A DNA stretch of 18,593 nucleotides from CAYNFR01 sp964616755 (GCA_964616755.1 CAZTSI010000058.1:1-18593), one strand, 5' to 3'; positions 8,097 through 17,291 are shown, counted from the stretch's first letter. Program-made: numbers and translations. Notes: generated from the letters alone by a model not told the origin.

Positions 8097-10043
8097 ATGA
8101 AATTTTTATCACTCCTCTTTTTTTCCTCCTTTACACTGGCTTGCATTGCGCAGTCAGATCCGACACTTGTTAGAGTACAAGATAATTCTGTGGCCCTTTC
8201 GGAATTTATCTACATCTACGAGAAAAATAATCGCGAAAAGGCTGACTATACCCAAAAAAGCGTTGAGGAATATCTCGATTTATACATCAACTTTAAGCTA
8301 AAGGTGCAAAAAGCCCGAGATCTCGGCTATCATGAACGAAGCAGTTATAAAGAAGAATTGGCTGGATATCGACGCCAGCTTTCTGACTCATATGCTCTCG
8401 AAAAGGAAGTGATCGATAAAATCGCAGAAGAAATATTTGGACGTAAACAATATGATTTGTCTTTACGGCATATTTTAATTCAACTTGGACCAAATCCTTC
8501 AATGGCGCAGCGCGAAGAGGCGCTTTCTAGAATGAAGTTAGTACAAGAGGAAATCTCCGCAGGCATGAGCTTTGAGACAGCCGCCCGCGAATATTCTGAG
8601 GATGCCAACAGTTCAGCGATTGGCGGAAGCATTGGCTACCTCACAGCTACATTGCCTGATGGGTATTTAGACTTTGAAAATAAAGCATATAACCTACAGA
8701 TCGGCGAAATCTCCGATCCTGTCATCACTGAATTGGGCGTTCACTTGATCAAATTAGTTGAAAAGAGACCAGCAAGAGGCACGATTGAGGCCGCCCATAT
8801 TTTGATTCGCAATAGGCACAATGGCATGATAGTTCCTGATGCAGAAGCCCGATGTCGCGCAATCTATAAGGCGCTACTTAGTGGCGAACAAAGTTTTGAA
8901 GATGCCGTCATACAATATTCAGAAGATGCACAATCAAAGACGGTCAAAGGAAGATTGGGATTTTTTGGTATAGGTCAATATGAACAAAGTTTTGAAGATG
9001 CAGCCTTTATGATACCCAACGATGGAGAATATAGCAACCCATTTGAGAGTAGCGTCGGTTGGCATATTATCAAACGGATCAGCAAGCGCCCACCAGCGGA
9101 TAAGGCCAATATCAAGCAACAAGTGAAAGCCAATGAAATGGGCGTCCGCTATCAGTTGCAAAAGAGAATAATGACCGATCGCATCAAAAAGGAAGCTGGA
9201 TTTGTTCAAAATGATCAGGCGCTAAAGGTGTTTAGGGATAGCCTCGATGACACTTTTTTTGATTATGATTGGGATATGTCGATGCCTAAAATTGAAGCAT
9301 TCCAGTTGAACAAACAGTCGTATACACTTCAAGATTTAGCTGAATATGCCAAGACGCAGTCAAAGATTAGGATGAGATCCGTTGGCCAACTGACGGTCGA
9401 TGAACTATTAGAATGGATGGTCGAGAGTTATAGTGCTGATTTGGCTATCAAATATTCAGAAAGTCAATTAGAGAGTCTGTATCCGGATTTTAAAAATCTC
9501 ATGAGAGAATATGAAGAAGGCATACTACTGTTTGAAGTAACCAAAGATTTTGTATGGGACAAAGCAGCCTCTGACACCGCTGGATTACAACAATTTTTTC
9601 TACAGAATCGCGACAGATATCATTGGCAACCAAGAGCTAAGCTTACGACGTATTCAATCCGTTCAATTGATCCAAATACTATTTCCGCCATTGTAGCTAT
9701 GGCCAGAACGAATAGCCCTGAAGTAGTCAAAGAAGCCTTTAATGCAGAGGCCTCCTTGGTCATTGCCGAAACAGAGGTGTACGAAGAAGGCAGTGAGTTC
9801 TTAGAGGGATTGTCTTGGATCATAGATGTAGCAGCAGCGCCTGTCTATAACAATGGACTGAAGGTCACAACCTTTAAGAAAATGGAAGAAATTTATCCTC
9901 CTGCACCAAAGGAGTTTAGAGAGGCGAAAGGCTATATCATCAGTGATTATCAAGAAAGCATAGAAAGGGAATGGATAAAGGCCCTCAAAAAGGAGTACAA
10001 GGTAGAAATCAATAAAAAGACGCTCAAAGCGATTATTAAATAG
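8097..10043 (+). CDS. Periplasmic peptidyl-prolyl isomerase with two parvulin domains
   Basis: A 648-residue exported PPIase/chaperone of the PpiC/SurA type. The ATG at 8097 opens on the signal peptide MKFLSLLFFSSFTLACIAQ; a TTG 15 nt upstream is a poorer start. Cleavage after IAQ is likely; TLAC could be a marginal lipobox. The N-terminal helical region (about 35-118) resembles a SurA chaperone arm. Parvulin domain 1 spans about 122-226 (LRHILIQL, FETAAREYSED, GGSIGYL, VHLIKLVEKRPA) and domain 2 about 231-333 (AAHILIRN, FEDAVIQYSED, GRLGFF, GWHIIKRISKRPP). The C-terminal 300 residues are unassigned. It heads a tight run with two further SurA-like genes and recO, and likely assists outer-membrane protein folding. 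Confidence 0.9.
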   Translation: MKFLSLLFFSSFTLACIAQSDPTLVRVQDNSVALSEFIYIYEKNNREKADYTQKSVEEYLDLYINFKLKVQKARDLGYHERSSYKEELAGYRRQLSDSYALEKEVIDKIAEEIFGRKQYDLSLRHILIQLGPNPSMAQREEALSRMKLVQEEISAGMSFETAAREYSEDANSSAIGGSIGYLTATLPDGYLDFENKAYNLQIGEISDPVITELGVHLIKLVEKRPARGTIEAAHILIRNRHNGMIVPDAEARCRAIYKALLSGEQSFEDAVIQYSEDAQSKTVKGRLGFFGIGQYEQSFEDAAFMIPNDGEYSNPFESSVGWHIIKRISKRPPADKANIKQQVKANEMGVRYQLQKRIMTDRIKKEAGFVQNDQALKVFRDSLDDTFFDYDWDMSMPKIEAFQLNKQSYTLQDLAEYAKTQSKIRMRSVGQLTVDELLEWMVESYSADLAIKYSESQLESLYPDFKNLMREYEEGILLFEVTKDFVWDKAASDTAGLQQFFLQNRDRYHWQPRAKLTTYSIRSIDPNTISAIVAMARTNSPEVVKEAFNAEASLVIAETEVYEEGSEFLEGLSWIIDVAAAPVYNNGLKVTTFKKMEEIYPPAPKEFREAKGYIISDYQESIEREWIKALKKEYKVEINKKTLKAIIK

Positions 10044-10058
10044 TCTGCCATCCGTATC

Positions 10059-10913
10059 ATGCCTTTTTCACTCCAACCATCTAAGCTTTCTGCCTTCTTA
10101 TGCGCATTATTTGTAATAGGGGCATTGTCTTATTGTGGCGGCAACCATACAAAAAAAACAGAAAGTCAAGTCATTGTCGCTGTCGATAATCGTGTGTTGA
10201 CCATTGACAAAATACGCACGCTCATTCATCCTCAAGCCACTGCAGTTGATAGTCTAGCTATCTTCAATGCCTTTGTCGACAATTGGATTCGAGATCAACT
10301 GTTAATGCGAGAGGCATCAAAACTATATGCCACAGATATTGAGATAGAACAACTCGTGCATGATTATCGCGAAAGTCTCCTAAAATTTCGACTCGAAGAA
10401 TCCATCATCAAAGAGCGCTTTGATTCGACCATCACGGCTAACGATCTTTACGCATTCTATAACCAATATAAGACGCAATTTATCTTGAGGGATCCTATAT
10501 ATCGATGCCTTATGGTGCAAATGCCCTCGGACCATTCCGGTCTGAAGCTGCTCCAAAAGGCTTGGAAAGAAAGGGATCTTGCTTATATTGCCAAGATTGG
10601 AGAAAGTTTTGTGTTATCATCTATTATTGATACAACACAATGGTATACATGGTCTGAAATTGATGAGCGCTCTTCTGGATTATTTACAGATCCAGTCAAT
10701 AAAAGAGTTTGGGAGCAAGAAAAGACTTCAGATTCGCTTCAAGGCTACTTAAAAATCATCGACACCATCGACAAAAGCGAGGTTTCGCCGTTATCATATA
10801 TTCAGGATCAGTTAGTAATGATGATATTGCATACGCGCAGAAAAAAAATCATTGAGGACTATAGACAAGAACTATACAATCAAGCCTTAAGAAATAATGA
10901 AATAAAGCTTTAA
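10059..10913 (+). CDS. SurA-like exported protein with degenerate parvulin domain
   Basis: A 284-residue protein 15 nt behind a double-parvulin PPIase and 11 nt ahead of SurA. The hydrophobic N-terminus (residues about 11-25) ends in ALSYCGG; Cys26 could be lipidated, but Tyr at -1 is not a standard lipobox, so this is uncertain. The N-terminal half (VDNRVLTIDKIR, then FNAFVDNWIRDQLLMREAS) is a SurA-type chaperone arm. The region after residue 140 keeps the spacing of a parvulin (RDPIYRCLMVQM, then SSIIDTTQWYTW, then LQGYLKIIDTIDKSEVSPL) but lacks the active-site His-Ile-Leu strand, the GGDLG-like loop and the final GWHIIK strand. A C-terminal SurA-type helix (RRKKIIEDYRQELYNQA) closes it. 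It is probably a non-catalytic holdase paralogue. Confidence 0.75.
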   Translation: MPFSLQPSKLSAFLCALFVIGALSYCGGNHTKKTESQVIVAVDNRVLTIDKIRTLIHPQATAVDSLAIFNAFVDNWIRDQLLMREASKLYATDIEIEQLVHDYRESLLKFRLEESIIKERFDSTITANDLYAFYNQYKTQFILRDPIYRCLMVQMPSDHSGLKLLQKAWKERDLAYIAKIGESFVLSSIIDTTQWYTWSEIDERSSGLFTDPVNKRVWEQEKTSDSLQGYLKIIDTIDKSEVSPLSYIQDQLVMMILHTRRKKIIEDYRQELYNQALRNNEIKL

Positions 10914-10924
10914 ACATACATGGT

Positions 10925-12283
10925 ATGAGAATATTGATGAGTTGTATTACCCTCCTTTTGCTTCAAAATCTGTGGGCTCAGTCGCCGATGGTCTTGGATC
11001 AAGTCGTAGCGAAGGTAGGGAAAGAGTATATCCTTTACTCTGACATTCAAGAGCTATATGTATATGCCAAATCTAGAAATCCATCTTACGGCCCCGAATT
11101 GCAATGCGACATAGTTGATCAGCTGATTAGCAAAAAGTTATTGCTCGACCAAGCTGCTTTGGACAGTATTTTTGTGTCAGATATTGAAGTAGAAGTAGAG
11201 CTAGACCGCAGAATGGAGATGGTCTTGCGCCAGATGGGTGGTGATGAGGACAAGTTTCTGGAAATATATGGCAAAACTATAGTGGAGCAGAAGGAAGAGA
11301 CTCGCGAGGCCACCAAAGAACAAATGATCGAACAGCGCATCCAAGGTACGTTGATCAAAGATGTAGATATTACTCCAAAGGAAGTCGTCGCGTTTTTTGA
11401 TCAAATACCTAAAGATAGTCTGCCATATCTCAATGCAGAAGTGGAAATAGGTGAAATTACGATTAAGACGATTATTAGTGAAGAAGCAAAAATGAAAGCC
11501 CGTGAGAAACTAGAGAAAATACGTGCGCGAATCGTAGATGGCGGGGAAGATTTTGGCGAATTGGCGTCCATTTTTTCTGATGATCCAGGAAGTGGTCGTA
11601 ATGGCGGTGATCTAGGTTGGGGCAAAAGGGGCTCTTATGTACCTGAATTTGAAGCAATGGCCTTCAGTTTGGATGTCAACGAAATCTCGGATATCGTAGA
11701 GACTGACTTTGGTTATCATTTCATGCAATTGATAGAACGACGCGGTAATGCCATCCATCTGCGCCATATACTTGTTAGACCAGAAGTAGCCCAAGAGGAT
11801 ATAGACATAACAAGGCGATTTCTTGATAGTGTGCGCACCTTATTGGTCAACGACAGTATTGGTTTTGAGCTGGCAGTAAGACGTTTTTCAGATGACAAAT
11901 CGCAGAGCTATAATAATGCTGGTAGACTAATTAACACAGACTCAGGTGACTCATTTTGGGAGACGGCTCAACTACCGTATCAAATTTATTTCGCCATCGA
12001 AAATTTGGGCATAGGTGAATATTCTGAGGTTTTGGAATTGACCGAAGGCGACAACAAAATATTCAAGATCATTCAACTTCAATCAAAATCAAAACCGCAT
12101 ATCGCGAGCCTTACGACAGATTATTCGCGCATCAAGCAATTTGCAAAAGAGAGCAAGAAGAATCAAGCCTTCAATGAATGGATGGAACGAAAGATTAAAA
12201 ATACCTTTATCGAAGTCATTGATGATTTAAAAGTATGCTCCAATATTGATAAATACTTGTTGGTGGGCGATATAGAACCGTAA
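10925..12283 (+). CDS. surA: SurA-like periplasmic chaperone / peptidyl-prolyl isomerase
   Basis: A 452-residue protein with the full SurA layout. The signal peptide is MRILMSCITLLLLQNLWAQ. The N-terminal chaperone domain opens LDQVVAKVGKEYILYSDI (24-41) with DQLISKKLLLDQA (65-77). Parvulin 1 covers about 170-272 (IGEITIK, FGELASIFSDDPGSGRNGGDLGW, DFGYHFMQLIERRG). Parvulin 2 covers about 277-386 (IHLRHILVRP, FELAVRRFSDDKSQ, NAGRLI), followed by a C-terminal helical segment. SurA escorts unfolded outer-membrane proteins through the periplasm. Domain 2 keeps the HIL strand, while domain 1 has EIGEI in place of the catalytic His strand, so activity may reside in domain 2. It is third in a run with two related genes and 11 nt ahead of recO. 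Confidence 0.9.
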   Translation: MRILMSCITLLLLQNLWAQSPMVLDQVVAKVGKEYILYSDIQELYVYAKSRNPSYGPELQCDIVDQLISKKLLLDQAALDSIFVSDIEVEVELDRRMEMVLRQMGGDEDKFLEIYGKTIVEQKEETREATKEQMIEQRIQGTLIKDVDITPKEVVAFFDQIPKDSLPYLNAEVEIGEITIKTIISEEAKMKAREKLEKIRARIVDGGEDFGELASIFSDDPGSGRNGGDLGWGKRGSYVPEFEAMAFSLDVNEISDIVETDFGYHFMQLIERRGNAIHLRHILVRPEVAQEDIDITRRFLDSVRTLLVNDSIGFELAVRRFSDDKSQSYNNAGRLINTDSGDSFWETAQLPYQIYFAIENLGIGEYSEVLELTEGDNKIFKIIQLQSKSKPHIASLTTDYSRIKQFAKESKKNQAFNEWMERKIKNTFIEVIDDLKVCSNIDKYLLVGDIEP

Positions 12284-12294
12284 GACGAGATCTT

Positions 12295-13017
12295 ATGGCC
12301 TCCCTTATCACTACACAGGGTATTATTTGTCGGGTTGTTCGTTATGGTGAGACGAGCCTAATTACGGATATATATTCACCGGATCTTGGTTTACAAAGTT
12401 ATATCATTAACGGGGTCAGAACTAACAAGTCCAAGACTGGGGCTGGTATTTTGCAAGTGATGAATATCGTTCATTTCGTCGCCTATCATACTCCAACAAA
12501 CTCTAAGCTTTCGCGACTAAAAGAAATTCAATTAGCTCATGTTTATCAACGGCTTACCTCAGACGTGGCTCGAAGTGCAATAGCAATGTTATTAATTGAA
12601 ATTTGCCGCTATGTTTTATGCGTCAGTGATGACAATGAATCCGTATTTGCGTTTATCAAAGAGCGTTTGATTTCCTTGGATATTCAGACGACAGGTATTG
12701 GTCATTTTCACATTTTGTTTTTAATTGATTTAGCGCCATTATTAGGTTTCGGAATCCATCAAAACTATTCTCTACAAGAGCCTTATTTTGATCTTCGAGA
12801 AGGGGGCTTTTCGCCTCTTCCAAGCGAACGGCGCTATGCTATGAATTTAGATGCCAGCGCGCTGTTATCGCGATTTTTGGCAAATGATTATCCGCCGACA
12901 TCACGTATTCAGCGTCGATTATTATTGGATAAATTGATCGATTTTTATCGCTATCACATACCAGGATTTGGTGAATTAAAGTCCTTAGCGGTACTTCATT
13001 CGTTGTATGATGAGTAA
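12295..13017 (+). CDS. recO: DNA repair protein RecO
   Basis: A 240-residue cytoplasmic protein of the RecFOR pathway, which anneals complementary strands and helps load RecA onto SSB-coated gaps. The N-terminal OB fold runs about 1-80 (TTQGIICRVVRYGETSLITDIYSPDLGLQSYI split over the first strands, then GVR.NKSK). The helical domain follows, with DLAPLLGFG (145-153). At the position where many RecO proteins carry a four-cysteine zinc site, this one reads EPYFDLREGGFSP, so zinc binding is not expected; that form is usual in Bacteroidota. It sits 11 nt behind surA and probably shares its transcript, although the functions are unrelated. Confidence 0.92.
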   Translation: MASLITTQGIICRVVRYGETSLITDIYSPDLGLQSYIINGVRTNKSKTGAGILQVMNIVHFVAYHTPTNSKLSRLKEIQLAHVYQRLTSDVARSAIAMLLIEICRYVLCVSDDNESVFAFIKERLISLDIQTTGIGHFHILFLIDLAPLLGFGIHQNYSLQEPYFDLREGGFSPLPSERRYAMNLDASALLSRFLANDYPPTSRIQRRLLLDKLIDFYRYHIPGFGELKSLAVLHSLYDE

Positions 13018-13046
13018 AATATCTCTTTAATTGTGACCACAAAAGA

Positions 13047-13054
13047 TATTTTTG
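13047..13054 (+). promoter_or_regulatory. Candidate -7 element for the DUF5606 gene
   Basis: TATTTTTG fits the Bacteroidota -7 consensus TAnnTTTG exactly and lies 34 nt before the ATG at 13089. The nearest upstream TTG (13031-13033) is only 13 nt away, shorter than the usual spacing of about 17-23, so the promoter is plausible but not fully supported. It would separate this gene from the recO transcript. Confidence 0.4.
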
Positions 13055-13088
13055 CACTGTTTTATATTTCTAGTTACAAAAACTCAAT

Positions 13089-13490
13089 ATGAAATTAGAC
13101 AATATTATGGCCGTAAGCGGCTTGCCGGGCCTATACAAACTAATTAGTTCTCGAAATAATGGGATATTGGTATCCGAGTTTGATATCGATAAAACGCGAT
13201 TTCTTACTATGCGGAAACACCAGTTTACTCCCCTGCAGACGGTCGCCATCTATACTGAAGAAGATGCTACTGAGTTGACGACAATTTTTGCCACCATGTT
13301 GGCTAGGGCTGGCGAACTACCCGTGCCTTCTGCCAATGATAGTAATGCCGAGTTATTTTCATATTTCGCTAATATCTTGCCTACTTACGATCGTGACCGC
13401 GTGTTGATCAGCGATGTCAAAAAGGTCGTTAAGTGGTTTCATTTTTTAAACGATCGCCAACTACTGACAGTCTCAGACGAAGAGGAATAA
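13089..13490 (+). CDS. DUF5606 family protein
   Basis: A 133-residue cytoplasmic protein beginning MKLDNIMAVSGLPGLYKLIS, the N-terminal signature I associate with the Bacteroidota family DUF5606 (a basic/hydrophobic start, then SG.PGL.KLI, then NGILVSEFD, then FTPLQTVAIYTEEDATEL). The second part (about 72-133) is helical with PSANDSNAELFSYFANILPTYDRDRV and an acidic end. No signal peptide, membrane segment or catalytic motif is visible. The family has no known function that I can name. It follows recO by 71 nt, with its own -7-like element between them, and faces a convergent gene on the other side. Confidence 0.85.
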   Translation: MKLDNIMAVSGLPGLYKLISSRNNGILVSEFDIDKTRFLTMRKHQFTPLQTVAIYTEEDATELTTIFATMLARAGELPVPSANDSNAELFSYFANILPTYDRDRVLISDVKKVVKWFHFLNDRQLLTVSDEEE

Positions 13491-13555
13491 ATGGCGACTG
13501 ACATGGAGGCTAGTGCAGATGACCTTTGCACAAAGCTTTATGCCGTAGGGTTATA

Positions 13556-13580
13556 AAAGAATACACCTTGCCTATTCTTT
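13556..13580. terminator. Weak bidirectional hairpin in a convergent gap
   Basis: AAAGAATA (13556-13563) pairs with TATTCTTT (13573-13580) around a 9-nt loop, in the gap between the DUF5606 gene (+) and the large lipoprotein gene (-). The arms end in T-runs on each strand, as expected for a bidirectional terminator, but the stem is AT-rich and weak. The 261-bp gap contains no other convincing feature. Confidence 0.3.
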
Positions 13581-13751
13581 GAATTTAGGAAACAAATGAC
13601 ATTTCTGGCTTTAACATTAAGGTGTATGTACGAGAGCCATGCCCGAATGTCTTTAAAGGATTAAACCCATTTATCGCCAATCCATTCCTAGATCGCGATT
13701 ATAAGAATCGGACGCGTCAAGTATATGAAAGAACCCGACACCGATTTGTCA

Positions 13752-16700
13752 TTAATGAAACTCCTTCGTCAATGTTGATAGATAGGCTACTAAATCTCGT
13801 ATCTCTCGCTTACTCAGCCGCTGTTGTGCAGGGGGCATACTAGAAACGCCATCTATTCGCTCGACTATTAGTACTTTTTCTACGGTCATTTTGGCATTAT
13901 TCGAATCTTCAATGATTAGAAATCCATCTGTCTCTTCTTTTAAGATGCCTGTAATTTCTTTACCATCCTTTAATTCAAGACTAACGACACCGTAGCCTGG
14001 GGAGACGCGTTTACTTGGCTCCACAAGAGCCTCTAATAGTTGTCTTTTACTCAGGTGATTGGCTATACCATCTAGTTTTGGCCCCACATTGCTACCATAG
14101 TCGAACATCGCATGACAACGGGTACATTGAGCGGATTCATTTTGCCAATAAATATTACTCCCTCTTTCGGCATTACCTCCGTCAAGACAGTCACTGTACT
14201 GATCATAAATGGACGAAGTCCCCTGCTGTTTTTGCGCGTCATGGATACGTGCCAAGAGCTCAGTTTTTCCTGTCGCAGCGAGGGTTTCAGCTAGATCCAA
14301 TTGGAGGGTGGTTTTGAGTTTGCCTTTTGTCCAATCATCAACTAGGCTGGTCAACGTTGCGTTTGCTATTGGCGTATTGAGTTTGCCAATGCTGGCTATG
14401 GCCATTTGTCGTTCTTGATCATTAGTGGCGGATTTTATCACCTTTGCTAACAACACATCGGCTATCTCGGGAGCGATGCCGCCGCTGGCTAACTGTTCAA
14501 TGGCTGCTGATCGAACGGAGGCATTTTTATCGCTCAAGGCATGTTGCAGGATATAATCAATTTTACCATACTCCAACTGGGAAATGGCCGATACTGCTGT
14601 TGCCTTTACTTGTGGGTTTGATTCTTTAATGATTAAGCCAGCTAATGTCTCTGCAGCGTCTTTTAGTTTTAGTTTCGATATCGCTTCTGCTGCATCTCCT
14701 CGCAGGGCGGCTTCTTTATCCTTTACGAGTTCTAAAAGATTAGGCAAAGCGGCTAATTGTACCATCGCTAGATCCCTTGTTAATTCTCCGCGATAACGTC
14801 CGTCTACACGATCCAATACCGAAGGTTTAGCCCATACGCCCATGATTTGGGTTGCCTCCTGCCGCATGGCGAGTGGATTAGCTTTGTTTTTGGCATAGTT
14901 GGCCACTCGTGCAAAATGCTCAGAACCGCCGAGTCTCAGATTCGCATTAAGTGCACGACGTATTATTACTTCTTTTTGTGAAGTGGTGGATTCTAGCAAC
15001 GATGCTAACTTAGGCATGGCTTCCGTGATGGAGAAGTCGTCGTGAATAGCACGGACAGTTTCAGCCACAATATATTCATCTTTGTCTTGCAAAAATACGG
15101 CTACGCCAGGATTGCGCATGCGCCTCAAAGCTACTACGGCGCCAATGCGCACGGCTCTTGAAGGATGCTCCGATAGCGCAACTAACGGTTCTGCTTTGTT
15201 TATTCTTGACAAAGCCAGGCATGCAGCGTGACGCAGGTATACGTCTTGATCGTCGTTAGCGGCTAAGAGTTCAATCAATGCACTGACTGCGGGTTCATAT
15301 GCAATTCTGCCCAATGCCTCGGCTGCAAAGAAGCGAGCCCTAGGGGCGGGATCTTTTAGCATTTCGACCAACTGAGTGGCAGGAGCATCAAAACGGATAT
15401 CACCAATCCATTTTGCCGTCTGAGCGCGAATCTCAGGATCCTTATCCACCAAATAAGGGGTTAATAATTCTGCCGCCGCACGATCATGTAATCGGGCATA
15501 TTGGGCTATACCCCAAATTGCATGTATGCGCGATAATTGATTGTCGCTTGACGCTAGGGCTTTTTGCAAGGCCGCGATGCCTTTTTTGCCACGGCGCACC
15601 AATTCAAACTGTGCCTTTTGACGCACACGCATATCTTCATATCCAAGCAATTCTTCGAGAATAGAGATGGACTGTTTTGCATAATTGGTTTGAACAAGTT
15701 CTTTAGTTTTTGTTCTAACGGCACTATTGACATCCTTTGGACTGTCGAGTTTCCATATGCGTCCATAATCTTTTGTACCCCAACCATCAATCCAGTCGGC
15801 AAGATAAAGAGCTCCATCTGGTCCAAAATCCATACCCGTCGGAAGTACCCCACTCAATATTTTTTTATCATCTTTAAATGCAAACCCCGCCCCACTTTCC
15901 TCTAGTCGAAAGGCATGAATAGCGGATCTTGCAGGATTGCCTACAAATTCAACAATAAAAAAATGATCTTTCCAGCTTGGCCCTAATGCCGTGCCGGGGT
16001 TGTACAACATTCCTGTAGGCCCATTCACATAATTGCGAATGCAAGGGACAATGTAGGCAGGTTGTTCAGGATGTCTAGGGATATTTAGCCCTTCATCCAT
16101 CCAAACTTTATAGCGATTGTTATTAGGATCTTTGTATTTGCCAAATTGCCAGTTAATTCTCCAGCCGGAATCATTGCCTTGGGGCACATAGACTAGTCGC
16201 TCACTTTCTCCTGGGTGGTCACCGTCGTTGTCTTCGCTGATCAGGTTGCCATATTCATCAAAGACAAACTCATGTGTATTTCGGTGTCCAGCAGAAAATA
16301 CTTCAAAGTCACTTCCATCAGGATTGCAGCGGACGATGACCCCTTGATTAGGATATTTCCATTCTTTGCCATCCGGGCCAACGCCATTAAATCCGATGTC
16401 GCCAATGCCCCAATAAATCCGCCCATCTGGGCCTAGTTCTGCACCAGACATACCATGAGCACCGAAGCCAATATGGATAGCATACCCATGACTAATGGAC
16501 TCTTTGAATTCAGCCCAGCCATCCTTGTTTCGGTCTTCTAGCCTCCACATATCTGGACCTGTACCTAAGAATACTTGATCTTCATGCACTAGTAGAGCGC
16601 CAGCAGGATCATTTATCTCATCATTAAAACCCTCGATGAACAAGCTACGATGATCTGCAAGGCCGTCATTATCACGATCTTCGATACAAAATATTTGCTC

Positions 16701-17153
16701 CTGTTGTACCGTCAGATCCCTCCAGTCATGTGAGCTATCGCCGTTCAGGTCAGGAAACCATTTATTCTTCTCGCTATTCTCTGGAGCAAACTCCTTGCGC
16801 AAGAATGCTCTGCGATCTTCAACAGTTTGGAAGCTAATGGAGGCGATCTCCCAATCTTTATATCCTCTTATATCAAATTCACTGTTTTTTTGACGATTGG
16901 TGCGCGTGATATACACCTTTCCAAAATCATCCATATCTAAGGCAATTGGATCAGACACCAGGCTGTCAGAGGCCCACAGGGTCAATAACAATGATTCGTC
17001 GACCTCAGCAGCGACTCGTTGACGAATAGTTTCGCTTAGTTGTTTGGCTTCTTCAGCGGTGATAGAATAGCCATTTTGGTCGAGTTGAGTCGTGGGCTGA
17101 CAAGCTAAAAGGCTAAGAAGAAGCAAAAGCCATATGGACTGCGCGTGTTTCAT
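13752..17153 (-). CDS. Lipoprotein with PVC-type dehydrogenase-like propeller, HEAT repeats and C-terminal cytochrome c domain
   Basis: A 1133-residue protein. The lipobox LLAC gives Cys18 after a short signal peptide, so it is membrane-anchored outside the cytoplasm. Residues about 55-470 form a 'membrane-bound dehydrogenase-like' beta-propeller of the kind common in Planctomycetes and Verrucomicrobia (ISHGYAIHIGFGAHGMSG, LGPDGRIYWGIGDIG, FSAGHRNTHEFVFD, PTGMDFGPDGALYLADW). It carries Asp-rich, possibly calcium-binding loops (DRDNDGLAD, DRNKDGWAE, EDNDGDHPGE). Residues about 495-970 are HEAT repeats. Residues about 992-1130 are a c-type cytochrome with heme motif CTRCH (1010-1014), GPKLDGI and a likely axial Met in SSMPP (1106). 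It probably oxidises a sugar or similar substrate and passes electrons to the heme; the substrate is unknown. No partner gene lies beside it. Confidence 0.88.
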   Translation of the reverse strand: MKHAQSIWLLLLLSLLACQPTTQLDQNGYSITAEEAKQLSETIRQRVAAEVDESLLLTLWASDSLVSDPIALDMDDFGKVYITRTNRQKNSEFDIRGYKDWEIASISFQTVEDRRAFLRKEFAPENSEKNKWFPDLNGDSSHDWRDLTVQQEQIFCIEDRDNDGLADHRSLFIEGFNDEINDPAGALLVHEDQVFLGTGPDMWRLEDRNKDGWAEFKESISHGYAIHIGFGAHGMSGAELGPDGRIYWGIGDIGFNGVGPDGKEWKYPNQGVIVRCNPDGSDFEVFSAGHRNTHEFVFDEYGNLISEDNDGDHPGESERLVYVPQGNDSGWRINWQFGKYKDPNNNRYKVWMDEGLNIPRHPEQPAYIVPCIRNYVNGPTGMLYNPGTALGPSWKDHFFIVEFVGNPARSAIHAFRLEESGAGFAFKDDKKILSGVLPTGMDFGPDGALYLADWIDGWGTKDYGRIWKLDSPKDVNSAVRTKTKELVQTNYAKQSISILEELLGYEDMRVRQKAQFELVRRGKKGIAALQKALASSDNQLSRIHAIWGIAQYARLHDRAAAELLTPYLVDKDPEIRAQTAKWIGDIRFDAPATQLVEMLKDPAPRARFFAAEALGRIAYEPAVSALIELLAANDDQDVYLRHAACLALSRINKAEPLVALSEHPSRAVRIGAVVALRRMRNPGVAVFLQDKDEYIVAETVRAIHDDFSITEAMPKLASLLESTTSQKEVIIRRALNANLRLGGSEHFARVANYAKNKANPLAMRQEATQIMGVWAKPSVLDRVDGRYRGELTRDLAMVQLAALPNLLELVKDKEAALRGDAAEAISKLKLKDAAETLAGLIIKESNPQVKATAVSAISQLEYGKIDYILQHALSDKNASVRSAAIEQLASGGIAPEIADVLLAKVIKSATNDQERQMAIASIGKLNTPIANATLTSLVDDWTKGKLKTTLQLDLAETLAATGKTELLARIHDAQKQQGTSSIYDQYSDCLDGGNAERGSNIYWQNESAQCTRCHAMFDYGSNVGPKLDGIANHLSKRQLLEALVEPSKRVSPGYGVVSLELKDGKEITGILKEETDGFLIIEDSNNAKMTVEKVLIVERIDGVSSMPPAQQRLSKREIRDLVAYLSTLTKEFH

Positions 17154-17199
17154 GATGTGTCGTTTTTTGAACGGATAAATATTGAGGCATGAAATTAAA

Positions 17200-17227
17200 T
17201 AAAAGTATGCGTATTGTACCTCAGCAA
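17200..17227 (-). promoter_or_regulatory. Candidate promoter of the large cytochrome lipoprotein gene
   Basis: On the minus strand, TTG (17227-17225), a 17-nt spacer and TACTTTTA (17207-17200) resemble the Bacteroidota promoter TTG...TAnnTTTG with one mismatch. It lies about 46 nt upstream of the ATG at 17153. Suggestive only. Confidence 0.3.
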
Positions 17228-17291
17228 GGGTAGAAGCTTATTTATTAGCTTTTTAACAGACGCGATTTTACCTTTCAGATTTTTTTCCTAG

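Noticed and set aside
13622..13843. Plus-strand 73-codon frame between the DUF5606 gene and the convergent lipoprotein gene
   Set aside because: It overlaps the 3' end of the lipoprotein gene on the other strand, its last part is just the antisense of the cytochrome tail, it has no recognisable motif, and no promoter-like element precedes it.
15554..15905. Overlapping frames on both strands within the HEAT-repeat region
   Set aside because: They are alternate-frame readings of the long lipoprotein gene, whose single intact frame and domain content explain the sequence.
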